Below the pieces are notes generated by a model. The model was not told the origin of the DNA and did not search any database. It worked only from the letters and a program-made list of their open reading frames with translations. A stretch of DNA of 64,000 nt from Bradyrhizobium liaoningense (GTDB lineage: Bacteria > Pseudomonadota > Alphaproteobacteria > Rhizobiales > Xanthobacteraceae). Position numbers and translations under genes: made by a program. The stretch lies in assembly GCF_018130825.1 (NCBI RefSeq), contig NZ_JAFCJS010000008.1, forward strand, positions 248,001 through 312,000, read 5' to 3'. Below, one piece after another: positions 8,741 through 17,879 of the stretch (the stretch's first letter is position 1; every line of letters starts with the position of its first letter).

Positions 8741-9856
8741 TCACACGACGATACTCAGCCGCTTCGCCGCGCGCGTAATGCCCGTGTACAGCCACCTTGC
8801 CCGGCTATCCCCAAACGCAAAGCTCTCGTCGAACAGCACGACGTCGTCCCATTGCGAGCCCTGCGACTTGTGCACGGTCAGCACGTAGCCGTAATCGAAC
8901 TCGTCGTAGGGCTTGCGCTGCTCCCAGGCGATCTGCTCGATGCCGCCTTCGAAACAGTCGGCGCGCACCGAGACTTTCGTCACCTTGTGCCCGAAATCCT
9001 CGTCCGGCGACAGCCGCATGGAGAGGATGCGCGATTTCGAGCGCGAGGTGTTGCGCGACTTCACGCGCCACAGGCCGCCGTTGAACAGTCCCTTCTTGCG
9101 GTTGTTGCGCAGGCAGACCAGCTTGTCACCGGCGACCGGAAAGACATCCTCGATGTTCTGGCGCTGGCGCACCCGCATGTTGTAGGCGCGGCGGGTGTTG
9201 TTGCGTCCGACCAGGACCTGGTCGGCGCCCATGACGCGATCGGGATCGAGCTCCTTGCGCGACACAACTTCGCTCTCGCCGTAGCGGCCGATGTCGAGCT
9301 CGCGGCCCTCACGGACGTCCATCGACATCCGCACGATCGGGTCGTCCTGGGCCTGGCGGTGCACTTCGGTCAGCATCGCGTCGGGCTCTGAATTGGTGAA
9401 GAAGCCGCCGCCCTGGATCGGCGGCAGCTGCGCGGGATCACCCAGCACCAGGAGCGGGCAGTCGAACGACATCAGGTCGCGGCCGAGTTCAGCGTCGACC
9501 ATGGAGCATTCGTCGATCACGATCAGCTTGGCCTTCGACGCCGGCGCGTCGTCCCACAATTCGAAGCTCGGCTGCTCCTCGCCGGATTCGCGGGCGCGGT
9601 AGATCAGCGAGTGGATGGTGGAGGCCTCGTCGCAGCCCTTGTTGCGCATCACGAGGGCCGCCTTGCCGGTGAAGGCGGCGAATTTCACCTCGCCGTCCAC
9701 GCCCTCGGCGATATGCCGCGCCAGCGTGGTCTTGCCGGTGCCGGCAAAGCCGAACAGGCGGAAGACGGGCGGCGTGCCGCCCCGTCCCGGTTTTGCCTTG
9801 AGCCAGTCGCCGACGGCTTTTAGCGCGGCATCCTGATGCGGGGTGAAAGTGGCCAT
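8741..9856 (-). CDS. RecD-like ATP-dependent DNA helicase (SF1B)
   Basis: The 371-residue protein carries the superfamily 1 helicase motifs in order: Walker A GFAGTGKTT (36-44), motif Ia AAFTGKAA, Walker B VIDECSM (about 113-119), motif III LVLGDPAQLPP, motif IV-type LVGRNNTRRAYN, then motif V YVLTVHKSQGSQWD and motif VI WLYTGITRAAKRL. This fits the compact RecD2/Dda-like group that unwinds DNA 5' to 3'. No nuclease or RecB/RecC partner genes are near, so it is not the RecBCD subunit. Length is short compared with RecD2 (about 700), consistent with loss of the N-terminal extension. Confidence 0.88.
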   Translation of the reverse strand: MATFTPHQDAALKAVGDWLKAKPGRGGTPPVFRLFGFAGTGKTTLARHIAEGVDGEVKFAAFTGKAALVMRNKGCDEASTIHSLIYRARESGEEQPSFELWDDAPASKAKLIVIDECSMVDAELGRDLMSFDCPLLVLGDPAQLPPIQGGGFFTNSEPDAMLTEVHRQAQDDPIVRMSMDVREGRELDIGRYGESEVVSRKELDPDRVMGADQVLVGRNNTRRAYNMRVRQRQNIEDVFPVAGDKLVCLRNNRKKGLFNGGLWRVKSRNTSRSKSRILSMRLSPDEDFGHKVTKVSVRADCFEGGIEQIAWEQRKPYDEFDYGYVLTVHKSQGSQWDDVVLFDESFAFGDSRARWLYTGITRAAKRLSIVV

Positions 9857-9957
9857 ATCTGTCTTGAGGAAGGGCGAAACGAGGCGATTCGCCGTCCCCC
9901 AAAACTAACCATTCGCAGCAAGGGTTCAAGCGCGGGGGAGGCGTCCTCTGCAGCCCT

Positions 9958-10081
9958 CCTTCGAGACGCCCGCCTCTGGCGGGCCCTCAGGATGAGGGCG
10001 GAGTGCGCGGCGGCAGTTTCAGCAGGCACAGATGCCGCCAAGCCTCATCCTGAGGAGGCTGCGAAGCAGCCGTCTCGAAGG
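9958..10081. repeat. Intergenic inverted repeat (Bradyrhizobium-type)
   Basis: Outer arms CCTTCGAGACG and CGTCTCGAAGG and inner arms CCTCAGGATGAGG and CCTCATCCTGAGG are reverse complements. It separates the helicase gene from the end of the nap operon. Confidence 0.88.
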
Positions 10082-10111
10082 ACGAGGCGCTTGCTCAGGC
10101 CTCGCCAAACC

Positions 10112-10765
10112 CTACTGCCAGCCCGGAACGCCGCGCATGTCGGGCAGCTGGTGGGCGATGCCCTTGTGGCAGTCGATGCAGGTCTTTTCCTTGGTGAACA
10201 GGAAGCGCTGGTGCGCGACCGAGGCCCGCGGCGACTGTTTTGTGATGTCCATGGAATCGGCGCTGTGGCAGTTGCGGCATTCCAGGGAGTCATTGGCCTT
10301 GAAGCGCGCCCATTCATGCGCGGCGAGCTCGAGCCGGTGATCCAGGAATTTCTCCCGTGTGTCGATCGTGCCAAAGATCTTGCCCCAGACCTCCTTTGAG
10401 GCCTGCATCTTGCGCGCGATCTTGTCGGTCCAGTTATGCGGCACGTGGCAGTCCGGGCAGGTGGCGCGCACGCCGGAGCGGTTGGTGAAGTGGATGGTCG
10501 ACTTCAGCTCGGCGAAGACGTTGTCCTTCATCTCGTGGCAGCCGGTGCAGAACTTCTCGGTGTTGGTCAGCTCCAGCGCGGTGTTGAAGCCGCCCCAGAA
10601 GATCACGCCGGCCACGAAGCCCGCCAGCACCAGCGTGCCGAGCGCGAACACCGAGCTCGGCCGGATCAGCACGCCCCAGAGCTCGAGCAGGAAATCCCAG
10701 CAGCGCAGGATAAAGCTGCGCTTGGACTCCAGCTTCTCTTTTGGTTCGTCAGCAGTCGTCGTCAT
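10112..10765 (-). CDS. napC: Tetrahaem cytochrome c, quinol dehydrogenase of periplasmic nitrate reductase
   Basis: NapC passes electrons from the quinol pool to NapB/NapA. The 217-residue chain has one N-terminal membrane anchor (about 36-59, SVFALGTLVLAGFVAGVIFWGG) and four CxxCH haem sites: CTGCH (73-77), CPDCH (103-107), CRNCH and CIDCH. The start ATG at 10765 overlaps the napB stop as ATGA, so translation is probably coupled. A longer frame upstream runs antisense-like through napB and is rejected. It is the last gene of the operon. Confidence 0.97.
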   Translation of the reverse strand: MTTTADEPKEKLESKRSFILRCWDFLLELWGVLIRPSSVFALGTLVLAGFVAGVIFWGGFNTALELTNTEKFCTGCHEMKDNVFAELKSTIHFTNRSGVRATCPDCHVPHNWTDKIARKMQASKEVWGKIFGTIDTREKFLDHRLELAAHEWARFKANDSLECRNCHSADSMDITKQSPRASVAHQRFLFTKEKTCIDCHKGIAHQLPDMRGVPGWQ

Positions 10766-11232
10766 CGCCGGCCACCGGGGCTTGCGCGCGACAGCAGCGT
10801 GTCGATGTCGGTAAAATCGTTGCTGACGGGCGGGTTGGCCGTGTTCTGCGGCACGTGGCATTCGGTGCAGAAGAAGCGGCGCGGCGAGATCGAGGCCAGG
10901 AACTGGCCGTCGCGGTCCATGAAATGCGTGATCGACACCATCGGCGCCTGCGATTCCGCGGTGCGGGCCCGCGCGTGGCAGGACAGGCATTTGTTGCCGT
11001 TGAGATCGATCTGGTAGCCGTCGATCGTGTGCGGGATGACCGGCGGCTGCTCCGGATAGTTGCGCGCCTCCTTCTCGGACGTATTGCGGTTGGGCAGCAT
11101 CGGCGGCGCCGGGCCCTCGTCATTGAGCGGTGCCGCGCCGCGCAGGCCCGAGGTCACCGTCTGCGCGGTCAGCGAACTCGTGCCGGCGGCAATCGCGACC
11201 GCGAGCAGGGCGATACCAAATCGTTTCATCAT
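10762..11232 (-). CDS. napB: Dihaem cytochrome c subunit of periplasmic nitrate reductase
   Basis: NapB hands electrons from NapC to NapA in the periplasm. The 156-residue chain has a signal peptide (MMKRFGIALLAVAIAAGTSS) and two haem sites, CLSCH (82-86) and CTECH (122-126); the NapB phrases DGYQIDLNGNKCLSCH and FFCTECHVPQ are clear. Its ATG at 11232 overlaps the napA stop by two bases (ATGA) and its own stop overlaps the napC start in the same way. Confidence 0.97.
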   Translation of the reverse strand: MMKRFGIALLAVAIAAGTSSLTAQTVTSGLRGAAPLNDEGPAPPMLPNRNTSEKEARNYPEQPPVIPHTIDGYQIDLNGNKCLSCHARARTAESQAPMVSITHFMDRDGQFLASISPRRFFCTECHVPQNTANPPVSNDFTDIDTLLSRASPGGRR

Positions 11233-13742
11233 GACAGGTTCACCCGCTCGATGCGCACGGCGCATTTCTTGAAGTCGGTCTGCAGCGAGATCGGATCGGT
11301 GGCGTCCAGCGTCACCTTGTTGATCAGCTTGGATTCGTCGAACCACGGCACGAACACCAGGCCGCGCGGCGGCCGGTCGCGGCCGCGCGTCTCGACGCGG
11401 GCGCGGATGAAGCCGCGGCGCGAGACCACCTTCACCTCGTCGCCGCGCCGCAGCTTCATGTCCTGTGCGTCGTCCGGATGCATGAAGCACACGGCCTCGG
11501 GGAACGCCTTGTAGAGCTCGGGCACGCGGCGCGTCATGGTGCCGGAATGCCAGTGCTCCAGCACGCGGCCGGTCGAGAGCCAGTAGGGATAGTCGTTGTC
11601 GGGCGATTCCGCCGCCGGCTCGAAGGGCAGCGCGAAGATGCGCGCCTTGCCGTCGGGATAGCCGTAGAACTGCACGTCGGTGCCCTGCTTGACGTAGGGG
11701 TCGCTGCCCTCGCGGAAGCGCCACTTCGTCTCCTGGCCGTTGACGACCGGCCAGCGCAGGCCGCGCTCCCGGTGATAGGTGTCGAACGGCGCGAGGTCGT
11801 GGCCGTGGCCGCGACCGAACTGGGCATATTCCTCGAACAGGCCCTTCTGCACGTAGAAGCCGAACGCCTTGGCTTCCTCGTTGGCGTAGCCTTGTTCGAT
11901 CTCCGTCACGGGGAATTTGTCGACCTGGCCGTTCTTGTAGAGCACGTCGAACAGCGTCTTGCCGCGATAGTCCGGCTTCTTGGCGATCAGCTCCTCGGGC
12001 CAGACCTCCTCGATCTTGAAGCGCTTTGAAAATTCCATGAGCTGCCAGAGATCGGATTTGGCTTCGCCCGGCGCGGTGACGAGCTGGTGCCAGAACTGCG
12101 TGCGCCGCTCGGCATTGCCGTAGGCGCCTTCCTTCTCGACCCACATCGCGGTCGGCAGGATCAGATCGGCAGCGAGCGCCGTCACGGTCGGATAGGCATC
12201 CGAGACCACGATGAAATTGTCGGGGTTGCGGAAGCCCGGATAGGTCTCCTCGTTGACGTTCGGGCCGGCCTGGAGGTTGTTGTTGACCTGCACCCAATAG
12301 GCGTTGATCAGGCCGTCCTTCAGCATTCGGCTTTGCAGCACGGCGTGGGCGCCGTTCTTGTCGGGAATGGTGCCCTCGGGCAGCTGCCAGATGTGCTCGG
12401 CGTGATCGCGATGCGCCTTGTTGGTCACGACCATGTCGGCGGGCAGGCGATGCGAGAAGGTGCCGACCTCGCGCGCGGTGCCGCAGGCCGACGGTTGGCC
12501 GGTCAGCGAGAACGGGCTGTTGCCGGGCGAGGAGATTTTTCCGGTCAGAAGATGGATGTTGTAGACGAGGTTGTTGCACCAGACGCCGCGGGTGTGCTGG
12601 TTGAAGCCCATGGTCCAGAACGAGATCACCTTGGTCTTGGGATCGGCATAGAGCTCGGCGAGCGCCTCCAGGCGATTGAGCGGCACGCCGGACATCTCGG
12701 CCGCCTTCTCCAGCGTGTACTCCGAGACGAACTTGACGAATTCGTCGTAGCTCATGTCGGTGGAGTCGTTGGCTTTCGCGGCGCCCGTCGCCTTCTTCTG
12801 CAGCGGGTGCTCCGGCCGCAGGCCATAGCCGATGTCGGTCTGGCCGCGCTTGAACACGGTATGGGCGGCAACAAAGTCCTTGTTGACGCGGCCGGTCTTG
12901 ATGATGTGGTTGGCGATGGCGTTGAGGATGTAGAGGTCGGTCTGCGGCACGAACACCATGCCGATGTCGGCAAGGTCGAACGAGCGATGCTCGAACGTCG
13001 AAAGCACGGCGACGCGGACATGCGGCGCGGACAGCCGGCGGTCGGCGATGCGCGTCCACAGGATCGGGTGCATCTCCGCCATGTTGGAGCCCCACAGCAC
13101 GAAGGCGTCGGTGGCCTCGATGTCGTCATAGCAGCCGGCCGGCTCGTCGATGCCGAAGGTGCGCATCATGCCGGCGACGGCCGAGGCCATGCAGTGCCGC
13201 GCGTTGGGGTCGATGTTGTTGGTGCGGAAGCCGGCCTTGTAGAGTTTCGAGGCGGCGTAACCTTCCCAGATCGTCCACTGGCCGGAGCCGAACATGGCAA
13301 GACCATTCGGCCCACGCTTCTTCAGCGTTTCCTTCCACTTCACCTCCATGATGTCGAAGGCTTCGTTCCAGGACACGGGCGTGAAGTCGCCGTTCTTGTC
13401 GTATTTGCCGTTCGTCTTGCGCAGCATCGGCTGCGTCAGGCGGTCGTGGCCGTACATGATCTTGGAGAGGAAGTAGCCCTTGACGCAGTTGAGGCCGCGA
13501 TTGACCTCGGCCTTGATGTCGCCATGCGTGGCGACGACGCGGTTGTCCTTGGTCGCGACCATCACCGAGCAGCCGGTGCCGCAGAAGCGGCAGGCGGCCT
13601 TGTCCCATTTCATTTCGCTGACTTCGCGCTCGGCGGCGAGGTTGGCGGCGAGCGCCGGCGCCGGGAGGCCGGCGGCGGCCGCGGCGATCGCGGCGGCCTC
13701 GAGCTTCAGCATCTGGCGGCGGTCGAGCTTCGGCGATGTCAT
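11229..13742 (-). CDS. napA: Periplasmic nitrate reductase, catalytic molybdenum subunit
   Basis: NapA reduces nitrate to nitrite in the periplasm, using a bis-MGD molybdenum cofactor and one 4Fe-4S cluster. I start it at ATG 13742 (837 residues, usual for the family): this gives a twin-arginine signal with RR at 8-9, fitting export of the folded enzyme. Cluster cysteines are C51, C54, C58 (CRFCGTGC) and C86 (LNCVKGY). The molybdenum ligand is C184 in ARHCMASAV. The chain is intact to the C-terminus. It lies between napD, its Tat-signal chaperone, and napB. Confidence 0.98.
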   Translation of the reverse strand: MTSPKLDRRQMLKLEAAAIAAAAAGLPAPALAANLAAEREVSEMKWDKAACRFCGTGCSVMVATKDNRVVATHGDIKAEVNRGLNCVKGYFLSKIMYGHDRLTQPMLRKTNGKYDKNGDFTPVSWNEAFDIMEVKWKETLKKRGPNGLAMFGSGQWTIWEGYAASKLYKAGFRTNNIDPNARHCMASAVAGMMRTFGIDEPAGCYDDIEATDAFVLWGSNMAEMHPILWTRIADRRLSAPHVRVAVLSTFEHRSFDLADIGMVFVPQTDLYILNAIANHIIKTGRVNKDFVAAHTVFKRGQTDIGYGLRPEHPLQKKATGAAKANDSTDMSYDEFVKFVSEYTLEKAAEMSGVPLNRLEALAELYADPKTKVISFWTMGFNQHTRGVWCNNLVYNIHLLTGKISSPGNSPFSLTGQPSACGTAREVGTFSHRLPADMVVTNKAHRDHAEHIWQLPEGTIPDKNGAHAVLQSRMLKDGLINAYWVQVNNNLQAGPNVNEETYPGFRNPDNFIVVSDAYPTVTALAADLILPTAMWVEKEGAYGNAERRTQFWHQLVTAPGEAKSDLWQLMEFSKRFKIEEVWPEELIAKKPDYRGKTLFDVLYKNGQVDKFPVTEIEQGYANEEAKAFGFYVQKGLFEEYAQFGRGHGHDLAPFDTYHRERGLRWPVVNGQETKWRFREGSDPYVKQGTDVQFYGYPDGKARIFALPFEPAAESPDNDYPYWLSTGRVLEHWHSGTMTRRVPELYKAFPEAVCFMHPDDAQDMKLRRGDEVKVVSRRGFIRARVETRGRDRPPRGLVFVPWFDESKLINKVTLDATDPISLQTDFKKCAVRIERVNLS

Positions 13743-13758
13743 GATGGCTCTCCGGCCC

Positions 13759-14088
13759 TTAAGTCGTTTCGATGGCGTGGAAGACCAGCGCTGCGGAATA
13801 GACGTGCTGCAGCGACTGGATGGTGTTGAGCATGGTGCCGAGGCTGCCGGCATCGGGCGCTTCGGTGACCACGACGAGCTTGCCGCGCGCGTCGCGGGCA
13901 TGGATCTCGCAGCCGGGTAGTGCCGTGATCTCGGCTTCGACCTCGGCGAGGCGCTCGGGCCGTGCCTGCACGATGATGCTGGCGATCTCGCAGCCCGGCG
14001 GCGACACGATGCGGTCGGCGCTGAGCACGCGACCGGTGATCAGGGCGCGGCGGTTGAGTTTGGTTCGGTTGAGTGTGGTCTGGGCCAT
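13759..14088 (-). CDS. napD: NapA maturation chaperone
   Basis: NapD binds the Tat signal of NapA and delays export until cofactors are inserted. The 109-residue cytoplasmic protein shows the family pattern ISSIIV-like segment (EIASIIVQARPERL), then VEAEITALPGCEIHARDARGKLVVVTEA. The N-terminus is about 20 residues longer and more basic than the short E. coli form. It begins at ATG 14088, with napE upstream and napA 16 bases downstream. Confidence 0.94.
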   Translation of the reverse strand: MAQTTLNRTKLNRRALITGRVLSADRIVSPPGCEIASIIVQARPERLAEVEAEITALPGCEIHARDARGKLVVVTEAPDAGSLGTMLNTIQSLQHVYSAALVFHAIETT

Positions 14089-14115
14089 GATGCCTGTCTT
14101 TCGCTTGTCGAAGGA

Positions 14116-14301
14116 TCAATGCGCGGAGGTTGGCGGGCCGGGAGGGCCGGCAAACATCTGGTAGATCCAGACGCCGAGCCCGTAGGAGCCGACCGTTCCG
14201 ACCGCGAGGACGGGCATCACGACCGCGGTCAGGAACAGGAAAGCGAAAATCTCCATGCGCTTACGGCGCACGCGCGAAGTCGTGTCGTCAGGGGCCGACA
14301 T
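14116..14301 (-). CDS. napE: Small membrane protein of the periplasmic nitrate reductase operon
   Basis: The 61-residue protein has a basic N-terminus (RVRRKRMEIFAFLFL) and one membrane span (about 18-40, LTAVVMPVLAVGTVGSYGLGVWIYQ), ending in a proline-rich tail; this matches NapE in length and pattern. It is the first gene of the operon and lies 92 bases from the FixK/FNR box. Its role in the complex is not established in general. Confidence 0.9.
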   Translation of the reverse strand: MSAPDDTTSRVRRKRMEIFAFLFLTAVVMPVLAVGTVGSYGLGVWIYQMFAGPPGPPTSAH

Positions 14302-14393
14302 ATTCGGTCTCTTAGGGATGGTATGGGAATCATCGGGACGGCATCCGGGCCGTTGCCTTGCTGCACTTTTGATGCATTTGGGCCGGTGCGGCC

Positions 14394-14407
14394 TTGATCT
14401 GGATCAA
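14394..14407 (-). promoter_or_regulatory. FixK/FNR-type box for the nap operon
   Basis: The 14-base site TTGATCTGGATCAA is a perfect TTGAT-N4-ATCAA palindrome, the consensus for FixK2/FnrN/FNR proteins. It is centred about 100 bases upstream of the napE start. In Bradyrhizobium diazoefficiens the nap operon is known to be activated by FixK2 under low oxygen, so the same control is inferred here. Being palindromic, it could also act on the plus-strand gene at 14571. Confidence 0.88.
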
Positions 14408-14570
14408 CCTGTCGACTTGCGCGGATGTCGCAGCGGCGGGCCCCCGAGGCGGGTATGCGTGGCGATGCCAGGCTCGGAATCATTCTCCCGCGCGGCGGAA
14501 TTGCCGCTCCGTAGACAGCTCCGCCTCACACTTTAAGATGACCTCAACAACAAGAAGCGGGAGAGGCGTC

Positions 14571-15776
14571 ATGAAGTTCGGCATCTTCTACGAGCTGCAG
14601 CTGCCACGGCCCTGGGTGGCCGGCGACGAGCTCAGGCTCTACCAGAATGCCCTCTCCCAGATGGAACTCGCCGACAGGCTCGGCTACGACCACGCCTGGG
14701 TCGTCGAGCATCACTTCCTCGAGGAATATTCCCACTCGCCCTCGCCGGAATCCTTCCTCGCCGCCGCCAGCCAGCGCACGAAGAACATCCGCCTCGGCCA
14801 CGGCATCCTCCAGCTCACCACCAATCATCCGGCGCGCGTGGCCGAGCGTGTCGCGGTGCTCGATCTGCTCAGCAACGGCCGCTGCGAGTTCGGCATGGGC
14901 GAGAGCGCGTCGATCACGGAGCTTACGCCGTTCGGCCGCGACATGGAGACCAAGAAGGAGGTGTTCGAGGAGGCCGTCGCCGCGATCTTCCCGATGTTCA
15001 AGGACGCAGGCAGCGAGCATCACGGCAAGTATTTCGACATTCCCTTGCGCAACGTCGTGCCGAAGCCGGTACAGAAGCCGCATCCGCCACTGTGGATGGC
15101 CTGCTCGCAGCTGCCGACCATCGAGCGCGCCGGCCGTCATGGCTTCGGTGCGCTCGGCTTTCAGTTCGTCAGCGCCGACGCTGCGCACGCCTGGGTGCAC
15201 GCTTACTACAACGCCATGACCAAGCGCCTGCACAAATTGGCCGACTACGAGATCAATCCGAACATGGCGCTGGTCTCGTTCTTCATGTGCGCCAAGACGG
15301 ATGAAGAAGCGCGAGCGCGCGCCGACGGCGCCACCTTCTTCCAGTTCGCGCTGCGCTTCTACGGCGCCTCGCAGAATCGCCAGCGTCCCGCGCCCTACAC
15401 CGTCAACATGTGGGACGAGTACAACAAGTGGAAGCGCGACAATCCGGAAGCACAGGAGGCCGCGCTACGCGGCGGCCTGATCGGCTCGCCCGAGACGATC
15501 CGAAAGAAGCTGAAGCGCTTCCAGTCTTCGCATATCGATCAGGTCATCTTGCTGAATCAAGCGGGCAAGAACAGCCACGAGCACATCTGCGAATCGCTGG
15601 AATTGTTCGGCCGCGAAGTGATGCCGGAGTTCCAGAACGATCCGGCGCAGGCCGCGTGGAAACAGGGCGTGATGAGCGGCGAAATCAAGCTGGAAGAGAT
15701 CGACACCGTGGCTTTTACGGATCGCTACGGCAAGCTCGCGATCAATGTCGCCCCAGTGAAAGCGGTGGCGGAGTAG
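14571..15776 (+). CDS. Luciferase-like (LLM) flavin-dependent monooxygenase
   Basis: The 401-residue protein starts at ATG 14571 behind GGGAGAGG. It has the bacterial luciferase-like TIM-barrel pattern: MKFGIFYELQLPRPW, DHAWVVEHHFLEEYS, IRLGHGILQL, HPARVAERVAVLDLLSNGRCEFGMG and a C-terminal GSPETIRKKL with ILLNQAGKN. Such enzymes use reduced FMN supplied by a reductase to oxidise organic substrates; the substrate here cannot be read from sequence. It is divergent from nap and lies alone, so its flavin reductase must be elsewhere. Confidence 0.9.
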   Translation: MKFGIFYELQLPRPWVAGDELRLYQNALSQMELADRLGYDHAWVVEHHFLEEYSHSPSPESFLAAASQRTKNIRLGHGILQLTTNHPARVAERVAVLDLLSNGRCEFGMGESASITELTPFGRDMETKKEVFEEAVAAIFPMFKDAGSEHHGKYFDIPLRNVVPKPVQKPHPPLWMACSQLPTIERAGRHGFGALGFQFVSADAAHAWVHAYYNAMTKRLHKLADYEINPNMALVSFFMCAKTDEEARARADGATFFQFALRFYGASQNRQRPAPYTVNMWDEYNKWKRDNPEAQEAALRGGLIGSPETIRKKLKRFQSSHIDQVILLNQAGKNSHEHICESLELFGREVMPEFQNDPAQAAWKQGVMSGEIKLEEIDTVAFTDRYGKLAINVAPVKAVAE

Positions 15777-15990
15777 GCTGCTCCTCAAGTCATTTTGCTG
15801 ACGCATTCTCTGTCTTAGTCGAGACAACGTAAAACACTGCGTGGGAACCACTTTGGTTCGCACAACGGTTCCATTGCCAAGGGGTTGGCGCGAACCCGCA
15901 AAAACACGGTGCAAGCTTCATGAACGCTTCTGCGTTCGCTTGTGCTGTTTGCGGTGTCGGGAACCGGCGATCTAAAAAATCACAGGAGTT

Positions 15991-16485
15991 ATGATGTTGT
16001 TTCCCTCGAGCGCCGCAATCTGCGGCGCCCTGGTTGCGCTTGTCGTTTCTGTCACTGTTGCTCGAAGTGAAACGCGTGGGGGTCACGCAAACGCCGTCGC
16101 CGATGCCGCCTCCGGGGAGGCGGTCATTGGCGCTGCATCCACGTACAATCCGTTCAAGCCCGGCAAGGAGGAGGGCGGTCCGAAGACAGCCTCCGGCGAG
16201 CGCTATGATCCCTCCGATTGGGCGGCTGCGATCAAGACGACCTTGCGTCGGAAATTCGGTGGGGTGCTATTTGGTGCGAGGCCGAAATTTGCACTCGTCG
16301 AGGCCGTGGGCAAGAAGGTCATCGTCAAGATCAACGACGTGGGACCACTCAGGCCCGGCCGCATCATTGATCTCAACGAGCGGACGATGCGCCATTTCGA
16401 TCCGAGCCTTGAGCGCGGAGTCATCAAGGACGTGAAAGTCATCCCGCTTGCAGGGGACAATTGGACGCTGGGGCCGGTGGGCTGA
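15991..16485 (+). CDS. RlpA-like double-psi beta-barrel protein, exported
   Basis: The 164-residue protein follows a good AGGAG site and has a signal peptide (MMLFPSSAAICGALVALVVSVTVA). The mature part matches the RlpA-like double-psi barrel: ASTYNPFKPG, TASGERYDPSDWAAA, then VIVKINDVGPLRPGRIIDLN, where the conserved Asp of the ND motif and the RIIDLS-like strand are kept. RlpA proteins bind or cleave denuded peptidoglycan. There is no lipobox and no SPOR domain, so it is a short soluble variant; enzymatic activity is uncertain. Confidence 0.85.
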   Translation: MMLFPSSAAICGALVALVVSVTVARSETRGGHANAVADAASGEAVIGAASTYNPFKPGKEEGGPKTASGERYDPSDWAAAIKTTLRRKFGGVLFGARPKFALVEAVGKKVIVKINDVGPLRPGRIIDLNERTMRHFDPSLERGVIKDVKVIPLAGDNWTLGPVG

Positions 16486-16941
16486 GCATCCTGCGCGGAA
16501 GAGGTCGTGTACGTCGATCAGCGGGGCCACTTAGATGGCTCCCGCACCGCGGGTGACTTCCGATCCGCAACGGATGTGGCAGACATGAAAAGCTGGACGC
16601 GGGCGGTCTCGAGTCCTGAGCTTGGATGGCTCTGACGATCGCATCACGGACTGACGCGGTCGCCTCTAGCTTCTGCCGTACTGGTCTCGCCCACCTGCCA
16701 ACTGCCGCAGATGGTCGACCAGGCGTTAGCTTTGGGTCACACGCGATCTTCGACGAGAAGCGAGCAAGAAAGATGCATCGCGCTGCCACCGGGGCGCTAC
16801 TGGGCGGACTTTGCATTCGGCCCATGGTTCCTCGCGACTCGCACACAATGAATCCATGGCTCCGCCAGATTTGGGCCGCATGGCGGCCTATCTCGCCGAG
16901 AAGGGTCATGCCGGTGGGGGGCGCAACACCGGGAGTTTTCG
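16486..16941. other. Gap of 456 bases without a supported gene
   Basis: Between the RlpA-like gene and the next secreted protein, the only open frame of note (from 16626) has a coding-unlike composition, no ribosome site and runs out of frame into the next gene. I see no repeat or terminator. The promoter of the gene at 16942 probably lies at the right end. Confidence 0.5.
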
Positions 16942-17661
16942 ATGTCCGGTCATTTGCGGCTTTGCCAGGCGAGTTTAGTTCTTGTTGGGGTTCTGGCAGC
17001 GACACCTGCGTTGTCCAACCCTCTTGCCGACCTTTTCAGTAGCCCTGCGCGCGAGCCGGCGGCGACCGCTCCGGCGCAGGCGGAATGCTTGCCGCGGCCC
17101 GGTAACTCGGCCGGTGAGGACCAGCGCTGGGTCTATCGGCGAGACCAGGGCCGCAAATGCTGGTTCCTGGCCGATCGTATGACCACGGTGAAAAAGCCGG
17201 CTCATCGTCGCCTGGCCCATCGCCGCGCCAATCCTGACGAGAACGAAACTGCGCGGCCCAGGCGGCGGATCTCGGTAGTTGATGCGCGCGCGGAGCTGGA
17301 GCGCTCCGCACCGGCAGAGGGCGTCCAGCCGACGCCGCCTCCACGCGAGGTCAAGGTCGCTGATGCCGCTTTCGTTGTCGGTACGAGCACGCCGCCCTCG
17401 ATGCCGGCCGCGCCCGCGACCCCTCTTCAAACCGGCCAGCCCACGCCCGAGAACGCCGTGCCGGCCCAAGCAGATGTGCAGAAGCTTTCAGCGCCCGCAA
17501 GCGACGCGGCCTTTGCCCCGGTGAGCATCCGCGTTGCGGAAGCGGCCGATGAGAGAGGCTGGACGGCAACCTGGGTGGGCTTGCTGCTGATGGCCTTGGG
17601 AGTTGGCTCAGTCCTAAGCTCGAGCCGCGCGCTGCGCGATGCCGTGCTGTTGCGCCATTGA
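16942..17661 (+). CDS. Exported protein with C-terminal membrane span, unknown function
   Basis: The 239-residue protein has a signal peptide (SLVLVGVLAATPALS), then a compact cysteine-containing segment AECLPRPG...DQRWVYRRDQGRKCWFL (about 48-79) that looks like a small folded motif with two cysteines. A long Pro/Ala/Arg-rich stretch follows, then one span near the C-terminus (about 207-225, TWVGLLLMALGVGSVLSS). A similar CLP...RKCW motif occurs, as I recall, in other Bradyrhizobium exported proteins of unknown role. The start ATG is preceded by a weak GGG site only. Confidence 0.72.
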   Translation: MSGHLRLCQASLVLVGVLAATPALSNPLADLFSSPAREPAATAPAQAECLPRPGNSAGEDQRWVYRRDQGRKCWFLADRMTTVKKPAHRRLAHRRANPDENETARPRRRISVVDARAELERSAPAEGVQPTPPPREVKVADAAFVVGTSTPPSMPAAPATPLQTGQPTPENAVPAQADVQKLSAPASDAAFAPVSIRVAEAADERGWTATWVGLLLMALGVGSVLSSSRALRDAVLLRH

Positions 17662-17879
17662 GCGAATGGAAGCCCCGGGGTTCACTCACGCTTGCGAGTC
17701 CCGCAGCATTGCTCGCCGGTCATCTCGTTCGCCGCATCCTGCATCTCGTCAATATTGCTTACGGTAATCCCCCGGAGTTGCCGTTGCGCCAAACGCGGTC
17801 TGGGATGCGGCATTCAACGCATCCCCTCTGGAGCAACGGTCGCGCTGCATTCGAGTCGTAGATTGAGTTGGAGATGATC

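Noticed and set aside
16626..17042. A 138-codon plus-strand frame before the exported protein at 16942
   Set aside because: No ribosome site, composition not protein-like, and it overlaps the start of a gene with a clear signal peptide in another frame.
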